The translations under genes and the position numbers were made by a program. From positions 1 to 20,150 of the forward strand of contig JAGAES010000006.1 in assembly GCA_017613055.1 (NCBI GenBank): a DNA stretch of 20,150 nt. Direction: 5' to 3'. Of the stretch, positions 6,917 through 14,428 are shown in pieces (the first letter of the stretch is position 1; each line of letters starts with the position of its first letter). The notes under the pieces are model-generated. The model was not told the DNA's origin, made no database searches, and was given only the letters and a program-made list of their open reading frames with translations. The DNA comes from Lachnospiraceae bacterium (lineage in GTDB: Bacteria; Bacillota_A; Clostridia; Lachnospirales; Lachnospiraceae).

Positions 6917-7547
6917 ATGCGAATATATAGCAGTCATACCGGATTGCCTTGCCTGTTAAGCTGTAATCCGGCTTCCGGCCTGCAAGATTCGGGCCTTTGA
7001 CCGGACGCTTTACTATCAGGCGGTGCGGTCCTGCCGAAACCGCCGCCTCATACAATTCCTCTTCATTTTCACACGGCTTTTCCAGTCCGTGAATCAGCTG
7101 GAATTTCTTCTTAACAAGGGCGCTCTTCTGCCGCTTCGGAAACATCGGGTCAAGAAGAATCACGTCGGGACGTTCGGAAAGCTCCTTCATTCCTTCGATG
7201 CTGTCACCCTTTACCAGCTCCATCCTCGATACAATCTCCGAAAGCTCCGGATCCCGAAGCCCGCGCGCGATTGCGTCCTCAAGCAGTTCCGCAATGACCG
7301 GGTCCCGTTCATACATGCGGACAGAAAAACCCGCCGCGGCAAGCAGGAAAGAATCCTCCCCGAGCCCCGCCGTGGCGTCAATAGCTGTGGCATCTGCCCC
7401 GAACGTGTTCCGCTTCGCAGCCTTCACAAGAAGTTCTCCCGCAAGCCGCCCTTTTGTGACCCGCGGGAGAAGATTTCGAAAGTCGCCGCGAACCGAGAGT
7501 TCGCCGTCCGTAAGACTAAGCCCTTCTTCTGTTCTCTTAAGTTCCAT
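6915..7547 (-). CDS. RsmJ-like class I SAM-dependent methyltransferase
   Basis: A 210-residue Rossmann methyltransferase resembling RsmJ, which in E. coli methylates the N2 of G1516 in 16S rRNA. Visible features are a GDFRNLLPR segment (21-29), the SAM-binding loop IDATAGLGEDSF (56-67), the acidic strand end YERDP (79-83), the family-typical LLDPMFPKRQKSALVKK (131-147) and a late IVKRP (178-182). An earlier in-frame ATG at 7601 would add 18 residues overlapping the upstream gene. I prefer 7547 because it starts two bases after that gene's stop, although no strong Shine-Dalgarno is visible and reinitiation is likely. It is third in a minus-strand operon behind the kinase-like and DUF3592-like genes. 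Its target in this organism is inferred from family likeness only. Confidence 0.8.
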   Translation of the reverse strand: MELKRTEEGLSLTDGELSVRGDFRNLLPRVTKGRLAGELLVKAAKRNTFGADATAIDATAGLGEDSFLLAAAGFSVRMYERDPVIAELLEDAIARGLRDPELSEIVSRMELVKGDSIEGMKELSERPDVILLDPMFPKRQKSALVKKKFQLIHGLEKPCENEEELYEAAVSAGPHRLIVKRPVKGPNLAGRKPDYSLTGKAIRYDCYIFA

Positions 7548-7549
7548 GT

Positions 7550-7948
7550 CTACTGAAAGAACGATGCGATTACGCCCGCGATGCCGACAACCATCAGGCA
7601 AACCGGAATCGCAATGGCATTGCGCGTCTTCGCCGCAATATACCGCTTCGGGTTCTTCGGATTGTAATAGATGTCAATCTTGTTCCCGACCTTGAACTTC
7701 TTCTTGCGGCCGGAGCGGATATTCAGCATGTCGCGAATCTCCTCTTCATTGGCCATGAAGGACACGACCGGAACATAGTTCGTCACTTTCTTTCCGGAAT
7801 CGTTCATATCCACATCCTCGTGAACATCCACGATTTCGGCATTCGCCAGAACGGCAAATGTCCTCTTGCGCCGGAACGCAAGCACCATTCCGATTAATCC
7901 CGCGAGCGCAATAGCGGCGCCGCCGATCAGCAATACATTATGAAGCAT
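7550..7948 (-). CDS. DUF3592-type two-helix membrane protein
   Basis: A 132-residue protein with an N-terminal hydrophobic helix (about 5-25), followed by a RRKR stop-transfer motif, and a second helix at the C-terminus (about 110-130). Between them is a small beta domain ending in KVGNKIDIYYNPKNPKRY (86-103), the pattern I associate with DUF3592 proteins. The function of the family is unknown. The loop side cannot be fixed from sequence alone: the basic RRKR after helix 1 would favour a cytoplasmic loop. The start at 7948 follows AAAGGAGG. It lies 13 bases after the kinase-like gene and two bases before the methyltransferase, so the three should be made from one message. Confidence 0.65.
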   Translation of the reverse strand: MLHNVLLIGGAAIALAGLIGMVLAFRRKRTFAVLANAEIVDVHEDVDMNDSGKKVTNYVPVVSFMANEEEIRDMLNIRSGRKKKFKVGNKIDIYYNPKNPKRYIAAKTRNAIAIPVCLMVVGIAGVIASFFQ

Positions 7949-7961
7949 CTTCTGTCCTCCT

Positions 7962-8570
7962 TTATTCTTTGGTCGCTATGTCATAGAGGAGCGCAACGCA
8001 GCCCTCTATTCCGAACGTCCCGGAATTCAGTGTCATATCATAGTTCTGTGCTTTTCCCCATTCACAGTCCGTATAATACTTATAATGGTTTGCTCTTGCC
8101 TTGTCGCGTTTCCGAAGCGTCTTCTCCACATCGTCTTTCTGGAAGCCGTACTCCGAAACGGCGCGCTTCGCCTTGCTCTCCATATCGGCATGAATGAATA
8201 CATGGAGCGCATCCGGATAATCTTTCAGGATAAAGTCCGCGCAGCGTCCCACAATCACGCAGTTTTCCTTGTTGGCAATGTCCTTGATGATGTCGGACTG
8301 CACGACGAACAGCTGGTCCTGCAAAGGAAGCATGTTCCCGCCGAATACCATGCCGGCGTAGGTCATGTTGCTCGCGATATTAAAGAGAAGACTTCCGGTA
8401 ATATGCTCGCCCTGCTCCTCAATGAATTCCTTCGCAAGCCCGCTTTCCTTCGCGACGCGGTCAATCAGTTCCTTGTCATAGTAAGAATAACCGAGCTTCT
8501 CGGCCAGTTTCTTTCCGATCTGACGGCCGCCGCTGCCGCATTCACGGCTGATGGTGATAATCTTCTTCAT
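7962..8570 (-). CDS. Cytidylate kinase-like family protein
   Basis: A 202-residue P-loop protein of the cytidylate-kinase-like family (Cytidylate_kin2). The N-terminus MKKIITISRECGSGGRQIGKKLA carries the family's altered phosphate-binding loop, GSGGRQIGK (12-20), in place of GxxGxGKT. YYDKELI (30-36) follows, then VIVGRCADFIL (105-115), a strand LHVFIHA (122-128) and the lid-like RKRDKARANHYKYYT (153-167). These proteins are usually separate from the housekeeping Cmk, and their substrate is poorly known. A longer open frame reaches 8738, but the extra 56 residues are cysteine-rich and overlie the divergent promoters. ATG 8570 has GGAGG eight bases upstream and is the natural start. It leads the operon with the DUF3592-like and methyltransferase genes. 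Confidence 0.88.
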   Translation of the reverse strand: MKKIITISRECGSGGRQIGKKLAEKLGYSYYDKELIDRVAKESGLAKEFIEEQGEHITGSLLFNIASNMTYAGMVFGGNMLPLQDQLFVVQSDIIKDIANKENCVIVGRCADFILKDYPDALHVFIHADMESKAKRAVSEYGFQKDDVEKTLRKRDKARANHYKYYTDCEWGKAQNYDMTLNSGTFGIEGCVALLYDIATKE

Positions 8571-8603
8571 ATTGCACACCTCCCCGATACATTCATTTGA
8601 ATC

Positions 8604-8612
8604 ATTATAGCA
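8604..8612 (-). promoter_or_regulatory. Extended -10 promoter of the kinase-like operon
   Basis: On the minus strand TG-C-TATAAT (8612-8604) is a perfect extended -10 element. No good -35 box lies 16-18 bases upstream, which is common for extended -10 promoters. The leader is about 27 bases and ends in GGGGAGG. Confidence 0.6.
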
Positions 8613-8640
8613 CAGTTTTTGAATGCGGAAAAGGAGATTC

Positions 8641-8669
8641 TTGCATTTTTCTCTCTTCCGTCTTATACT
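8641..8669 (+). promoter_or_regulatory. sigma-A promoter of the cysteine-synthase-family gene
   Basis: TTGCAT (8641-8646), a 17-base spacer and TATACT (8664-8669). Transcription would start near 8676 and give a leader of about 35 bases, too short for a T-box or SAM riboswitch. It is back to back with the kinase-like promoter. Confidence 0.7.
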
Positions 8670-8710
8670 GTAACCATTCCGACGAAAATGACACAGGGGT
8701 TGACATTTAC

Positions 8711-9643
8711 ATGGTATATAACAATATTCTGGAAGCAATCGGGCATACTCCGATTATCCGGCTGCAGCATATGACGGCGCCGGACAGCGCCGAAGTGCTT
8801 GTTAAATTCGAAGGTCTGAATGTCGGCGGTTCCATCAAGACGCGGACCGCTTACAACATGATTCTCGCCGCCGAGAAGGCCGGACAGATTACGAAAGACA
8901 CGGTTATCGTCGAGCCGACGAGCGGCAACCAGGGCATCGGCCTTGCACTGATCGGCGCGGTACGCGGTTACCGGACCGTCATCGTGATGCCGGACTCCGT
9001 CAGCGAAGAGCGGCGCAAGCTCGTGCATCATTACGGCGCGGAAGTCATTCTGATTCATGACGCCGGCGACATCGGCGCCTGCATGGAAGAATGCCTGAAC
9101 ACCGCGCTTAGGATGCAGAAGGAAGATCCGAACGTCTTCGTTCCGCAGCAGTTCAGCAATCCGAATAACCCCCTCGCCCACAAATACCACACCGGCGTCG
9201 AAATACTGGAACAGGTTGCGGGTCCGATTCACGGCTTCTGCTCGGGCATCGGAACCGGCGGAACCATCTCGGGCATAGGCGAAGTGCTTCGGACGCAGAA
9301 CCCGGATATCCTGATCTGGGCGGTTGAGCCGGAGAACGCAGCGATCCTCTCGGGCGGTTCCATCGGAACGCATCTGCAGATGGGCATCGGGGACGGTTTG
9401 ATTCCGGACAATCTGAATCAGGGAATTTACTCCGACATCTATATCGTCACGGATGAGGTTGCCCTTCAGACTTCCCGCGACCTTGCCTCGAAGGAAGGCA
9501 TCCTCTGCGGCATCTCAAGCGGCACGAACGTCGCCGCAGCCCTTGCGATGGCGAAGCGCCTCGGTCCCGGAAAGACGGTTGTCACGGTTCTTCCGGATAC
9601 TGCCGAGCGGTACTTTTCCACCCCGCTGTTCGAAAACGAATAA
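8711..9643 (+). CDS. Cysteine synthase-family PLP enzyme with variant active-site motif
   Basis: A 310-residue fold-type II PLP enzyme of the O-acetylserine sulfhydrylase/cystathionine beta-synthase group. It shows VGGSIKTR (38-45) with the PLP lysine at 43, PTSGNQGIG (69-77), the phosphate-cradle GTGGT (181-185), GDGLIP (227-232) and GISSGTN (267-273). Compared with CysK, which has NPGGSxKDR and TSGNTG, the residues after the lysine and in the asparagine loop are changed (KTR, GNQG). It may therefore use another substrate, for example as a cysteine desulfhydrase or an enzyme using O-phosphoserine or homocysteine. I chose the ATG at 8711 rather than the longer frame from 8597, because the longer version overlaps the promoter and adds no family sequence. 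It is monocistronic, with its own promoter and terminator; no serine acetyltransferase gene is nearby. Confidence 0.85.
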   Translation: MVYNNILEAIGHTPIIRLQHMTAPDSAEVLVKFEGLNVGGSIKTRTAYNMILAAEKAGQITKDTVIVEPTSGNQGIGLALIGAVRGYRTVIVMPDSVSEERRKLVHHYGAEVILIHDAGDIGACMEECLNTALRMQKEDPNVFVPQQFSNPNNPLAHKYHTGVEILEQVAGPIHGFCSGIGTGGTISGIGEVLRTQNPDILIWAVEPENAAILSGGSIGTHLQMGIGDGLIPDNLNQGIYSDIYIVTDEVALQTSRDLASKEGILCGISSGTNVAAALAMAKRLGPGKTVVTVLPDTAERYFSTPLFENE

Positions 9644-9648
9644 AAAAC

Positions 9649-9683
9649 GCGCCGGTCACGAATCCTCGTGTTCCGGCGCTTTT
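9649..9683. terminator. Bidirectional intrinsic terminator
   Basis: GCGCCGG (9649-9655) pairs with CCGGCGC (9673-9679), with an inner CACGA/TCGTG stem and a small internal loop. Four Ts follow on the plus strand. Six As (9642-9647) on the other side supply a T-run for the minus strand. It separates the cysteine-synthase-family gene from the convergent gene that ends at 9691. Confidence 0.85.
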
Positions 9684-9690
9684 CACTTTG

Positions 9691-10242
9691 TTAATCCCTG
9701 TCTTTAATGACTACCGTCGAGAGCGCTTTCTCGAGCAGCCCACGGTGCGCTTCGTCGGTGCAGACCGTGAAGAACAGTCCGTGGTTCGAATCGAAATAGT
9801 AGGTAACCTTCACAGGCTCGACCCCGGTCTTATCCTCATAAGAGACGCGGCGCGCGTGGTAGTTTCCGGAACCGAAGGTCACGTCGTTCTCTCTGGTGAA
9901 CGAATAGCTTTCGTCACTTTCGAATGCCTCAAGCGCCTCGTCCAGGTCCGTCGAAACGTCGATTGTCGAAACCGACAGATAATAAAGGTCCTCGCTTCCG
10001 ACTACGCCGAAGCGGTCCATCCGGACGTTATCGGTGTTGTTAAGCACAATCTCCTGATACTTCAGTTCCGCGCTGTCAAACTCGAGCGTATACCCGAGAT
10101 TCTTATTATGGAAACGCTTCTTCGTATTCATATAATGCATCCCGAGAAGGACAATCACCATCACGAACGCCGCCGTAATCAGGGCGATCAGAATGATTCT
10201 CGTTTTCGAATTGCCGGACGCTGCTTTTTCTTTATCTTCCAT
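9691..10242 (-). CDS. Membrane-anchored extracytoplasmic protein, unknown function
   Basis: A 183-residue protein with a short charged cytoplasmic head (1-14), one transmembrane helix (about 15-38) and an outer domain of about 140 residues. There is no lipobox cysteine, so the helix probably stays as an anchor. The outer domain alternates beta strands and helices: LGYTLEFDS (49-57), a LYYLSVSTIDVSTD stretch near 87-100, VKVTYYFDSN (144-153) and a C-terminal helix with a final strand, LEKALSTVVIKD. The order vaguely recalls PsbP/DUF1795-like folds, but I do not recognise the family. The start at 10242 has a GAGGT 12-13 bases upstream, at the long end of the usual spacing. It is monocistronic, sharing the 9649-9683 terminator and a 130-base divergent gap with the MATE gene. 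Confidence 0.7.
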   Translation of the reverse strand: MEDKEKAASGNSKTRIILIALITAAFVMVIVLLGMHYMNTKKRFHNKNLGYTLEFDSAELKYQEIVLNNTDNVRMDRFGVVGSEDLYYLSVSTIDVSTDLDEALEAFESDESYSFTRENDVTFGSGNYHARRVSYEDKTGVEPVKVTYYFDSNHGLFFTVCTDEAHRGLLEKALSTVVIKDRD

Positions 10243-10372
10243 TGTTGCAAACTTACCTCAAATGTGATATAACACCATTTTATACGAAAAAGGACAGGAA
10301 AGCAACGCTTTCCTACATGGTATTTTCCGTTTTGTTCCGCTATAACGGATAGAGAACCCGAGGAGTGAAACG

Positions 10373-11728
10373 ATGATTCACGATTCCCATACAATCGACA
10401 TGTGCACCGGCTCCCTTCCGAAGAAGATGCTCCGGTTCGCCGTCCCGCTCATTCTGTCCAGCCTGTTGCAGCTTCTGTTCAACGCGGTGGACTTAATTGT
10501 CGTGGGACAGTTCGTCGATGACACGGCCGTCGGCGCAGTCGGATCCACCGGTTCGCTCGTCAACCTGATTACGAACCTGTTCCTCGGGCTTTCGGTCGGA
10601 ACCAACGTGCTCGTGGCGCGTTACGTCGGCTCGGGCCGGGACGAGGACGCCTCGGAAACGGTTCATACCTCGCTTTGCATAAGCCTTGTGTGCGGAGTCT
10701 TCCTTGCCGCCGTCGGCATTCTGTTCGCAAGACCCATGCTTTCCCTGATGGGCTCCCCCGCCGACGTCATCGACCAGGCTGCACTGTACCTTAAGATTTA
10801 TTTCCTCGGCATGCCGATTATGATGCTTTATAACTTCGGAAGTGCGATTCTCCGGGCCATAGGCGACACGAAGCGCCCGCTCTATTACCTGACCGCGGCC
10901 GGTTTCGTCAACGTCTTCATGAACCTGTTCTTCGTGCTCGTATTGGGGCGCGGCGTGGACGGCGTTGCGTGGGGAACCGTAATCTCGCAGCTGCTTGCGG
11001 CGGTTCTGATTCTTCGGAACCTGTACCGTTCGGAGCATTGCTGCCGGCTGATCCCGTCGAAACTTAAGATTAACGGCTCGAAGCTCGCTTCGATTGCCCG
11101 GATCGGTATCCCCGCAGGACTTCAGGGCTGTATCTTCTCCGCTTCCAACGTGCTGATTCAGTCTTCGATTAACTGGTTCGGTCCCGAGGCGGTCTCCGGA
11201 AGCGCGGCGGCAGGCAACCTCGAGGGCTTCGTCTATGTTTCGATGAACGCCTTCCATCATACGGTATTAAGCTTCACCGGCCAGAACTACGGTGCCCGGA
11301 ACTATAAGCGCGTCCGCCAGTCGCTTTTCTACGGGCTTCTGTTCGTCACGCTTGTCGGCGGCATACTCGGCAACCTCGTCGTGCTTCTCCGCATGCCGCT
11401 GCTGCGCCTTTACATCAACGGCAGGGAAGCGCTTGCCTACGGCTGCGTCCGCGTCATCTCCATCAACACGCTCTATCTGTTCTGCGGCACGATGGACGTA
11501 ACGGTCGGCTGCCTCAGGGGCATCGGCTACTCGCTGATTCCGATGTTCGTCTCACTCGCCGGAGTGTGCGGCTTCCGCGTAATCTGGATTTTCACCTACT
11601 TCCGCTCGCATCGGGAGCTGTCGGTGCTTTTCGCCTCGTATCCGATCAGCTGGATCTTCACATTTTGCGTCCATCTGTGCGTCTACGCGATGTGGCGGTC
11701 GAAGCACAGGGAGACTCCGCCCGCGTGA
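10373..11728 (+). CDS. MATE family efflux transporter
   Basis: A 451-residue integral membrane protein of the MATE family, which exports drugs or metabolites in exchange for Na+ or H+. Twelve hydrophobic segments are present in two similar halves. The N-terminal half begins with the family-typical sequence MLRFAVPLILSSLLQ near residue 19 and FNAVDLIVVGQFV near 36. The loop RAIGDTKRPL (about 162-171) and the second-half GQNYGARNYKR (about 305-315) are MATE signatures. The length is normal for the family. The start at 10373 is six bases after GAGGAGTG. Substrate cannot be inferred. It precedes the LTA-synthase-like gene by 72 bases, but that gene has its own promoter, so cotranscription is not required. 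No confident promoter was found in the 130-base upstream gap. Confidence 0.94.
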   Translation: MIHDSHTIDMCTGSLPKKMLRFAVPLILSSLLQLLFNAVDLIVVGQFVDDTAVGAVGSTGSLVNLITNLFLGLSVGTNVLVARYVGSGRDEDASETVHTSLCISLVCGVFLAAVGILFARPMLSLMGSPADVIDQAALYLKIYFLGMPIMMLYNFGSAILRAIGDTKRPLYYLTAAGFVNVFMNLFFVLVLGRGVDGVAWGTVISQLLAAVLILRNLYRSEHCCRLIPSKLKINGSKLASIARIGIPAGLQGCIFSASNVLIQSSINWFGPEAVSGSAAAGNLEGFVYVSMNAFHHTVLSFTGQNYGARNYKRVRQSLFYGLLFVTLVGGILGNLVVLLRMPLLRLYINGREALAYGCVRVISINTLYLFCGTMDVTVGCLRGIGYSLIPMFVSLAGVCGFRVIWIFTYFRSHRELSVLFASYPISWIFTFCVHLCVYAMWRSKHRETPPA

Positions 11729-11729
11729 T

Positions 11730-11758
11730 TTGATTTTTTCCGAAAAATGTGATAGAAT
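11730..11758 (+). promoter_or_regulatory. sigma-A promoter with extended -10 for the LTA-synthase-like operon
   Basis: TTGATT (11730-11735), a 17-base spacer and TAGAAT (11753-11758) preceded by TG-A, an extended -10. The -35 box begins two bases after the MATE stop codon. The leader is about 35 bases and ends in AGAAGGAG. Confidence 0.75.
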
Positions 11759-11800
11759 GTCCAATCAAAGTGGGGAAATGTTCAGAAGGAGTTATTTATC

Positions 11801-13912
11801 ATGTCGGATGAAGAAGTTTTAACCGATAAGCAAAATCGTTTTACAACCGCCCGAAAAGCCGTAACCGGCGCCTGCCGGAAGGGTTTTTCGGGCCTTCGTG
11901 CGTTCTTTTCCAAGCCTTTCTTCCGGATCCGCGTCGTGCAGGTTTATCTGCTTTCGTTCGTGACCACATATATCATCGAAGGGCTGTCCCATTACAAGTC
12001 GCTGCCGCAGATCGTTCATGTGGTGCAGCATCCGTTAATCTTTTTGACGAACATGCTGATTGTTTCGCTGCTGTTCGTCCCGGCGCTTCTGTTCCGAAGA
12101 CGCGCTTTCTTCTTTAATCTGGCGTTCATTCTCTGGATGGTCGTCGGCGTCGTGGACTTTATTATTCTGCATAACCGCGTCACGCCGTTCAATGCCAACG
12201 ACTTTAAGATGATTGATGACGCGCTCAATGTCATCGTTCATTATTTTAAGTTCTATGAGGTCGTCGGCGTCATTATTCTCGCGGCGCTCGGCGTTTTCGT
12301 GCTCGTGATTGCCTTCCTTAAGTTCCCGAAGGTGAAGAAACCCATACGCTACCGCTTCACCGTTCCGTGCACCGTTGTCCTTTTCTTCCTGAACCTGTTT
12401 CTTGTATTCGGAAGCATCCATGTCGGCATCATGAAGCGGACCTTCCCGAACCTTGCAAATGCTTACCAGGATTACGGCCTTCCGTACTGCTTCTCTTGCA
12501 GCATCTTCGACCGCGGTATCAAGAAGCCGTCCCGTTATTCGAAGGGTTCCGTTAAGTCGGTGGTGGAAGAGCTGACGACGCCTACTCCTTCCGTAACGGT
12601 TGAGGATACGGACCTGCCGAATATCATCTTCATCCAGCTTGAATCGTTCTTCGATCCGAAGCGTATTCGGGATATCCGGTTTGAAGAGGATCCGATTCCG
12701 AACTTCACGCATCTTTATAACCATTACTGCTCCGGTCTTCTGACTGTTCCGAGTATAAGCGCCGGAACCGCCAATACGGAGTTTGAAGTGCTGACCGGCA
12801 TGCGCGTCGCGGACTTCGGTTCGGGCGAATATCCGTACCGGACCATCCTTCAGAGCAGCACTTGCGAAAGCATGGCCTACAACATGAAAGGCCTCGGCTA
12901 CGCGTGTCACGCGATTCACAACAACACCGCCGCGTTCTACGGGCGGAACGTCGTCTTCTCGAACCTCGGTTTTGACGATTACGATTCCGTCGAGTGCATG
13001 CCGAACGTCGAACGGAACGCGCTTGACTGGGCGAAGGACAAGATTCTTTACCGTGAGATCAATTCCGCTTTGAATTCCACCGAGCACCAGGATTATGTGT
13101 TCGCGGTTTCCGTGCAGGGTCACGGCAAGTACCCGGACGAGGACATCCTCGAATCCGCGATTGAGCTTACCAAGTTGAGTGACGCATTTGACGACTCCAC
13201 GATTTACGGCCTGAAGTATTACACTTCCCAGCTGAATGAGATGGACGCCTTCGTCGGAAGCCTTGTGAGCTGCCTTGCGGAGCGCGATGAGAAGACCGTG
13301 CTCGTGCTTTACGGAGATCATCTGCCGGGCTTTGATTTCGAGCCCGACGATCTGACGAACGGCACGCTTTTACAGACTGAATACGTTATCTGGACGAACT
13401 TCGAGACCGAAGTCGTGCATAAGGACCTGTATTCTTACCAGCTGAGTTCCTATGTGCAGGAACTCCTCGGAATGCATGAAGGCCTGATTACGCGTCTGCA
13501 CCAGACCTATTACATGGAAGAGGACGAAGAAGACTATCTCGAAAAACTCCGCGTTCTTTCCTACGATATGCTGTACGGCGATCAGTACTGCTGGGACGGT
13601 GAGAATCCTTACAAGCCGACCGATATCACATTCGGATACTATCATCCGGATCCGGCTTCGATGCATCCGATTTACGATTCGGCCAACGACACCTATTACC
13701 TTTCCGTTTACGGAACGGATTTCACTCCGTACTGTTCGATTTACGTAAACGGCGAGCGCTATAAGGATACCATCTATGTTTCCGACAGCGAGCTGTTCCT
13801 GCCGCGCGTATCGCTTTCGGACGGGGACGAGATTTCCATCGGCGTATACAACAGCAACAACCTGTACCGCATGTCTCCGGGCATTATATTCAATTCGGCC
13901 GATTATCCGTAA
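11801..13912 (+). CDS. LTA synthase-family sulfatase-fold enzyme with extra C-terminal beta domain
   Basis: A 703-residue membrane enzyme of the lipoteichoic acid synthase/phosphoglycerol transferase family. The N-terminal part (about 45-210) holds five hydrophobic helices. The extracellular catalytic domain follows (about 270-560) and shows the family's active-site residues: Glu281 in FIQLESF, the likely nucleophile Thr323 in SAGTANTEF, His441 in VQGHGKY, and Asp506-His507 in LYGDHLP. It would transfer glycerol phosphate from phosphatidylglycerol, or a related group, onto a surface polymer. Beyond the usual end there is an acidic linker (573-580) and a domain of about 90 residues (610-700) with the strand pattern of an Ig-like or IPT fold, for example YYLSVYGTDF and IYVNGERY. 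The start follows AGAAGGAG. The next gene begins 12 bases later. Its role in LTA itself versus another polymer is not decided. Confidence 0.88.
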   Translation: MSDEEVLTDKQNRFTTARKAVTGACRKGFSGLRAFFSKPFFRIRVVQVYLLSFVTTYIIEGLSHYKSLPQIVHVVQHPLIFLTNMLIVSLLFVPALLFRRRAFFFNLAFILWMVVGVVDFIILHNRVTPFNANDFKMIDDALNVIVHYFKFYEVVGVIILAALGVFVLVIAFLKFPKVKKPIRYRFTVPCTVVLFFLNLFLVFGSIHVGIMKRTFPNLANAYQDYGLPYCFSCSIFDRGIKKPSRYSKGSVKSVVEELTTPTPSVTVEDTDLPNIIFIQLESFFDPKRIRDIRFEEDPIPNFTHLYNHYCSGLLTVPSISAGTANTEFEVLTGMRVADFGSGEYPYRTILQSSTCESMAYNMKGLGYACHAIHNNTAAFYGRNVVFSNLGFDDYDSVECMPNVERNALDWAKDKILYREINSALNSTEHQDYVFAVSVQGHGKYPDEDILESAIELTKLSDAFDDSTIYGLKYYTSQLNEMDAFVGSLVSCLAERDEKTVLVLYGDHLPGFDFEPDDLTNGTLLQTEYVIWTNFETEVVHKDLYSYQLSSYVQELLGMHEGLITRLHQTYYMEEDEEDYLEKLRVLSYDMLYGDQYCWDGENPYKPTDITFGYYHPDPASMHPIYDSANDTYYLSVYGTDFTPYCSIYVNGERYKDTIYVSDSELFLPRVSLSDGDEISIGVYNSNNLYRMSPGIIFNSADYP

Positions 13913-13924
13913 GAGGGAGTTTCT

Positions 13925-14428
13925 ATGAGCAAGCAAAAAGAAAAAGTCAGCCTGAAGAATCGTTGGCTTGACCTTTATAAGGATAAGCGGAGATTCACCG
14001 CGTTCGTATTCTGTGCGATTCTGTGCGCAATCGGAATTCTCCTTTTAGCCGTGGGATTTTCCGAAGCGGCACGCGTCGCAGCCGACTACACGGGACCGGA
14101 TGCGGAAGCGGACGGCATTGCGGACGATGTGATGTTCACGCACCTGTTCCTCACGGTTCCCGGCTTTTTGGCAATCGGCTCCGGTTTCCTGTGCTTCACA
14201 AGAAAAAACCACCGTTCTGCGGCGAAGTTTGTATTCTCAAGCTTCTTCATCACGCTTCTCGGCGGTTTCCTGATTGAATGCTTCTATTATCAGTTCATTC
14301 ATTTCGGAATGCGAAACCCGCAGGCGAAGTTCATTGTTCCGGTTGCCCTCACCTGCCTGGTTTACTGCATCTTCTTTATGATTTTCCATATCATCTTCGC
14401 GGTCGTCTACGGCCGGAAGAAAAAGTGA
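13925..14428 (+). CDS. Small four-helix membrane protein, unknown function
   Basis: A 167-residue protein with a basic cytoplasmic N-terminus (1-23) and four hydrophobic segments (about 25-46, 70-90, 98-117 and 136-160), ending in the basic tail GRKKK. The acidic stretch between helices 1 and 2 (about 54-66, TGPDAEADGIADD) would lie outside the membrane. I do not recognise the family. The ATG at 13925 lies 12 bases after the LTA-synthase-like gene, and its GAGGGAG ribosome site begins at that gene's stop codon, so the two are cotranscribed and probably coupled. A part in envelope polymer synthesis is a guess from position only. The stop codon directly abuts the stop codon of the convergent lipoprotein gene. 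Confidence 0.75.
   Translation: MSKQKEKVSLKNRWLDLYKDKRRFTAFVFCAILCAIGILLLAVGFSEAARVAADYTGPDAEADGIADDVMFTHLFLTVPGFLAIGSGFLCFTRKNHRSAAKFVFSSFFITLLGGFLIECFYYQFIHFGMRNPQAKFIVPVALTCLVYCIFFMIFHIIFAVVYGRKKK

Noticed and set aside
7548..7601. Longer start of the methyltransferase at 7601
   Set aside because: It overlaps the upstream DUF3592-like gene by about 50 bases and adds a basic, unconserved-looking segment.
8571..8738. N-terminal extension of the kinase-like protein to 8738, and of the cysteine-synthase-family protein to 8597
   Set aside because: Both extensions cross the divergent promoters and encode sequence with no family likeness; the inner ATGs have better positions and ribosome sites.
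10243..10372. Possible divergent promoters (TATAAA on minus near 10279-10284, TATAAC on plus at 10341-10346)
   Set aside because: Neither has a -35 box at proper spacing; TTGCTT on minus gives only a 15-base spacer. I did not list them as features.
11734..11750. AT-rich inverted repeat between the MATE and LTA-synthase-like genes, as a terminator
   Set aside because: The stem is only six A-T pairs with no following T-run, and it lies within the next promoter's spacer.
12035..13321. 428-codon open frame on the minus strand opposite the LTA-synthase-like gene
   Set aside because: Low-complexity charged product, no ribosome site, and a clearly conserved enzyme on the other strand. The 255-codon frame opposite the MATE gene (10493-11260) is rejected for the same reason.
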